A stretch of DNA of 5,539 bases, from NCBI GenBank assembly GCA_007280315.1, contig QYQC01000035.1, positions 1 to 5,539 on the forward strand, written 5' to 3'. Below the pieces are notes generated by a model. That model did no database searches and was not told the origin of the DNA. It saw only the letters and a program-made list of their open reading frames with translations. Positions 4,880 through 5,539 of this stretch are shown here, one piece after another (position 1 is the first letter of the stretch; every line of letters starts with the position of its first letter). The DNA comes from Betaproteobacteria bacterium (GTDB lineage Bacteria > Pseudomonadota > Gammaproteobacteria > Burkholderiales > SG8-39). The position numbers and the translations under genes were made by a program.

Positions 4880-5539
4880 TACTCTCGCGTCACGCGCACT
4901 ACTTCGTCCAGGCTGATCGCGCCCTGGGCCGCCCAGCGCATGCCGTCGTCGCGCAGCGAACGCATGCCCTGCGCCACCGCATGGTCGCGCAGCACCTGTT
5001 CCGAGGCACGATCGTGAACCAGCCGGCGTAGCGCGTCGTCGACGCTCAGCAATTCATAAATCCCGGTGCGGCCACGGTAGCCTGAGTGATTGCACGCGGG
5101 GCAGCCCTGCGCGCTGTAGAACGACCCGGCCATCGGCGCGAACCCCAGCGCCTGCAACTGCGCGCCATCGGTGGAAAACGGCTTGCGGCACTCCAGGCAA
5201 AGCCGGCGCACCAGGCGCTGCGCCACCACGCCGATCAGGCTGGTTGCAAGCAGAAACGGCTCCACACCCATGTCGACCAGGCGCGTGACGGCGCTCACCG
5301 AATCGTTGGTGTGCAGCGTGGCGAACACCAGATGGCCGGTGAGGCTCGCCTGCACCGCGATTTGCGCCGTCTCCAGGTCGCGGATCTCGCCTATCATCAC
5401 GACGTCCGGGTCCTGGCGCAAAATAGTGCGCAGGGCGCGCGCGAAACTCATTTCGATGCGCGTGTTGATTTGCGTCTGGCTGATGCCGTCGAGGTCGTAC
5501 TCGATCGGATCTTCCACCGTCATGATGTTGAGCGCTTTC
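4879..5539 (-). CDS. gspE: GspE, type II secretion ATPase, 3' part (5' end outside window)
   Basis: The C-terminal 219 or so residues enter from the right edge in the frame reading K-A-L-N-I-M-T-V-E-D-P; the Met at 5523 is internal, not a start. Counting from that Met, the Asp box is V-E-D-P-I-E-Y at 3-9, the Walker B-type segment is V-V-M-I-G-E-I-R-D at 41-49 and the His box is TGHLVFATLHTND at 62-74. The zinc-binding tetracysteine has C-L-E-C at 110-113 and C-P-A-C at 142-145, followed by Y-R-G-R-T-G-I-Y-E. Walker A lies outside the window. GspE hydrolyses ATP on the cytoplasmic face to drive pseudopilus assembly. The ending D-E-V-V-R-V-T-R-E is typical of GspE rather than PilB, and the partner downstream is gspF. 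Over the visible part all catalytic motifs look intact. Confidence 0.94.
   Translation of the reverse strand, partial: KALNIMTVEDPIEYDLDGISQTQINTRIEMSFARALRTILRQDPDVVMIGEIRDLETAQIAVQASLTGHLVFATLHTNDSVSAVTRLVDMGVEPFLLATSLIGVVAQRLVRRLCLECRKPFSTDGAQLQALGFAPMAGSFYSAQGCPACNHSGYRGRTGIYELLSVDDALRRLVHDRASEQVLRDHAVAQGMRSLRDDGMRWAAQGAISLDEVVRVTRE

Noticed and set aside
3881..5017. Open frame of 378 codons on the plus strand, opposite gspF and the end of gspE
   Set aside because: Both minus-strand genes are unmistakable. The plus-strand translation is rich in Arg, Gln, His and Ala with no recognisable domain, typical of a GC-rich antisense shadow.

Overview
The window is a GC-rich, densely coded stretch of a proteobacterial chromosome. 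The set of families (PmbA/TldE, DarP, a Mog very close to the E. coli protein, an M48 outer-membrane-type lipoprotein, GspE and GspF) points to Gammaproteobacteria or, more likely, Betaproteobacteria. The class is an inference from gene content and base composition, because there is no rRNA or other taxonomic marker.

Layout. Positions 1-571 hold the 5' part of pmbA on the minus strand, running off the left edge. A 142-bp intergenic region (572-713) separates it from a plus-strand cluster: darP (714-1223), mog (1216-1854) and an alpha/beta-hydrolase carboxylesterase (1851-2513). Each gene in the cluster overlaps the next by a few bases, so it reads as one translationally coupled operon. A 150-bp gap (2514-2663) contains a long imperfect hairpin between convergent genes. 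The rest is on the minus strand. Its gene order in the direction of transcription is gspE (3' part only, entering from the right edge), gspF (sharing one base with gspE), a 188-bp gap holding a palindromic MITE-like repeat (3519-3633), and an M48 zinc metallopeptidase lipoprotein (2664-3485).

How the genes work together. pmbA (TldE, the non-catalytic partner of the TldD protease) and darP (50S subunit maturation) are divergent neighbours, as in E. coli. mog acts late in molybdenum cofactor synthesis. The esterase has no evident pathway link to its operon partners. gspE and gspF encode the ATPase and the inner-membrane platform protein of a type II secretion system. The M48 lipoprotein is probably a periplasmic or outer-membrane quality-control protease. 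Its proximity to gspEF does not show a functional link.

I see no phage genes, transposase, CRISPR array, tRNA, rRNA or toxin-antitoxin pair, and no convincing undescribed system. The most interesting features are the two intergenic palindromic repeats, a TTG start fused to the mog stop codon, an extra loop in Mog, and the absence of gspG after gspF.
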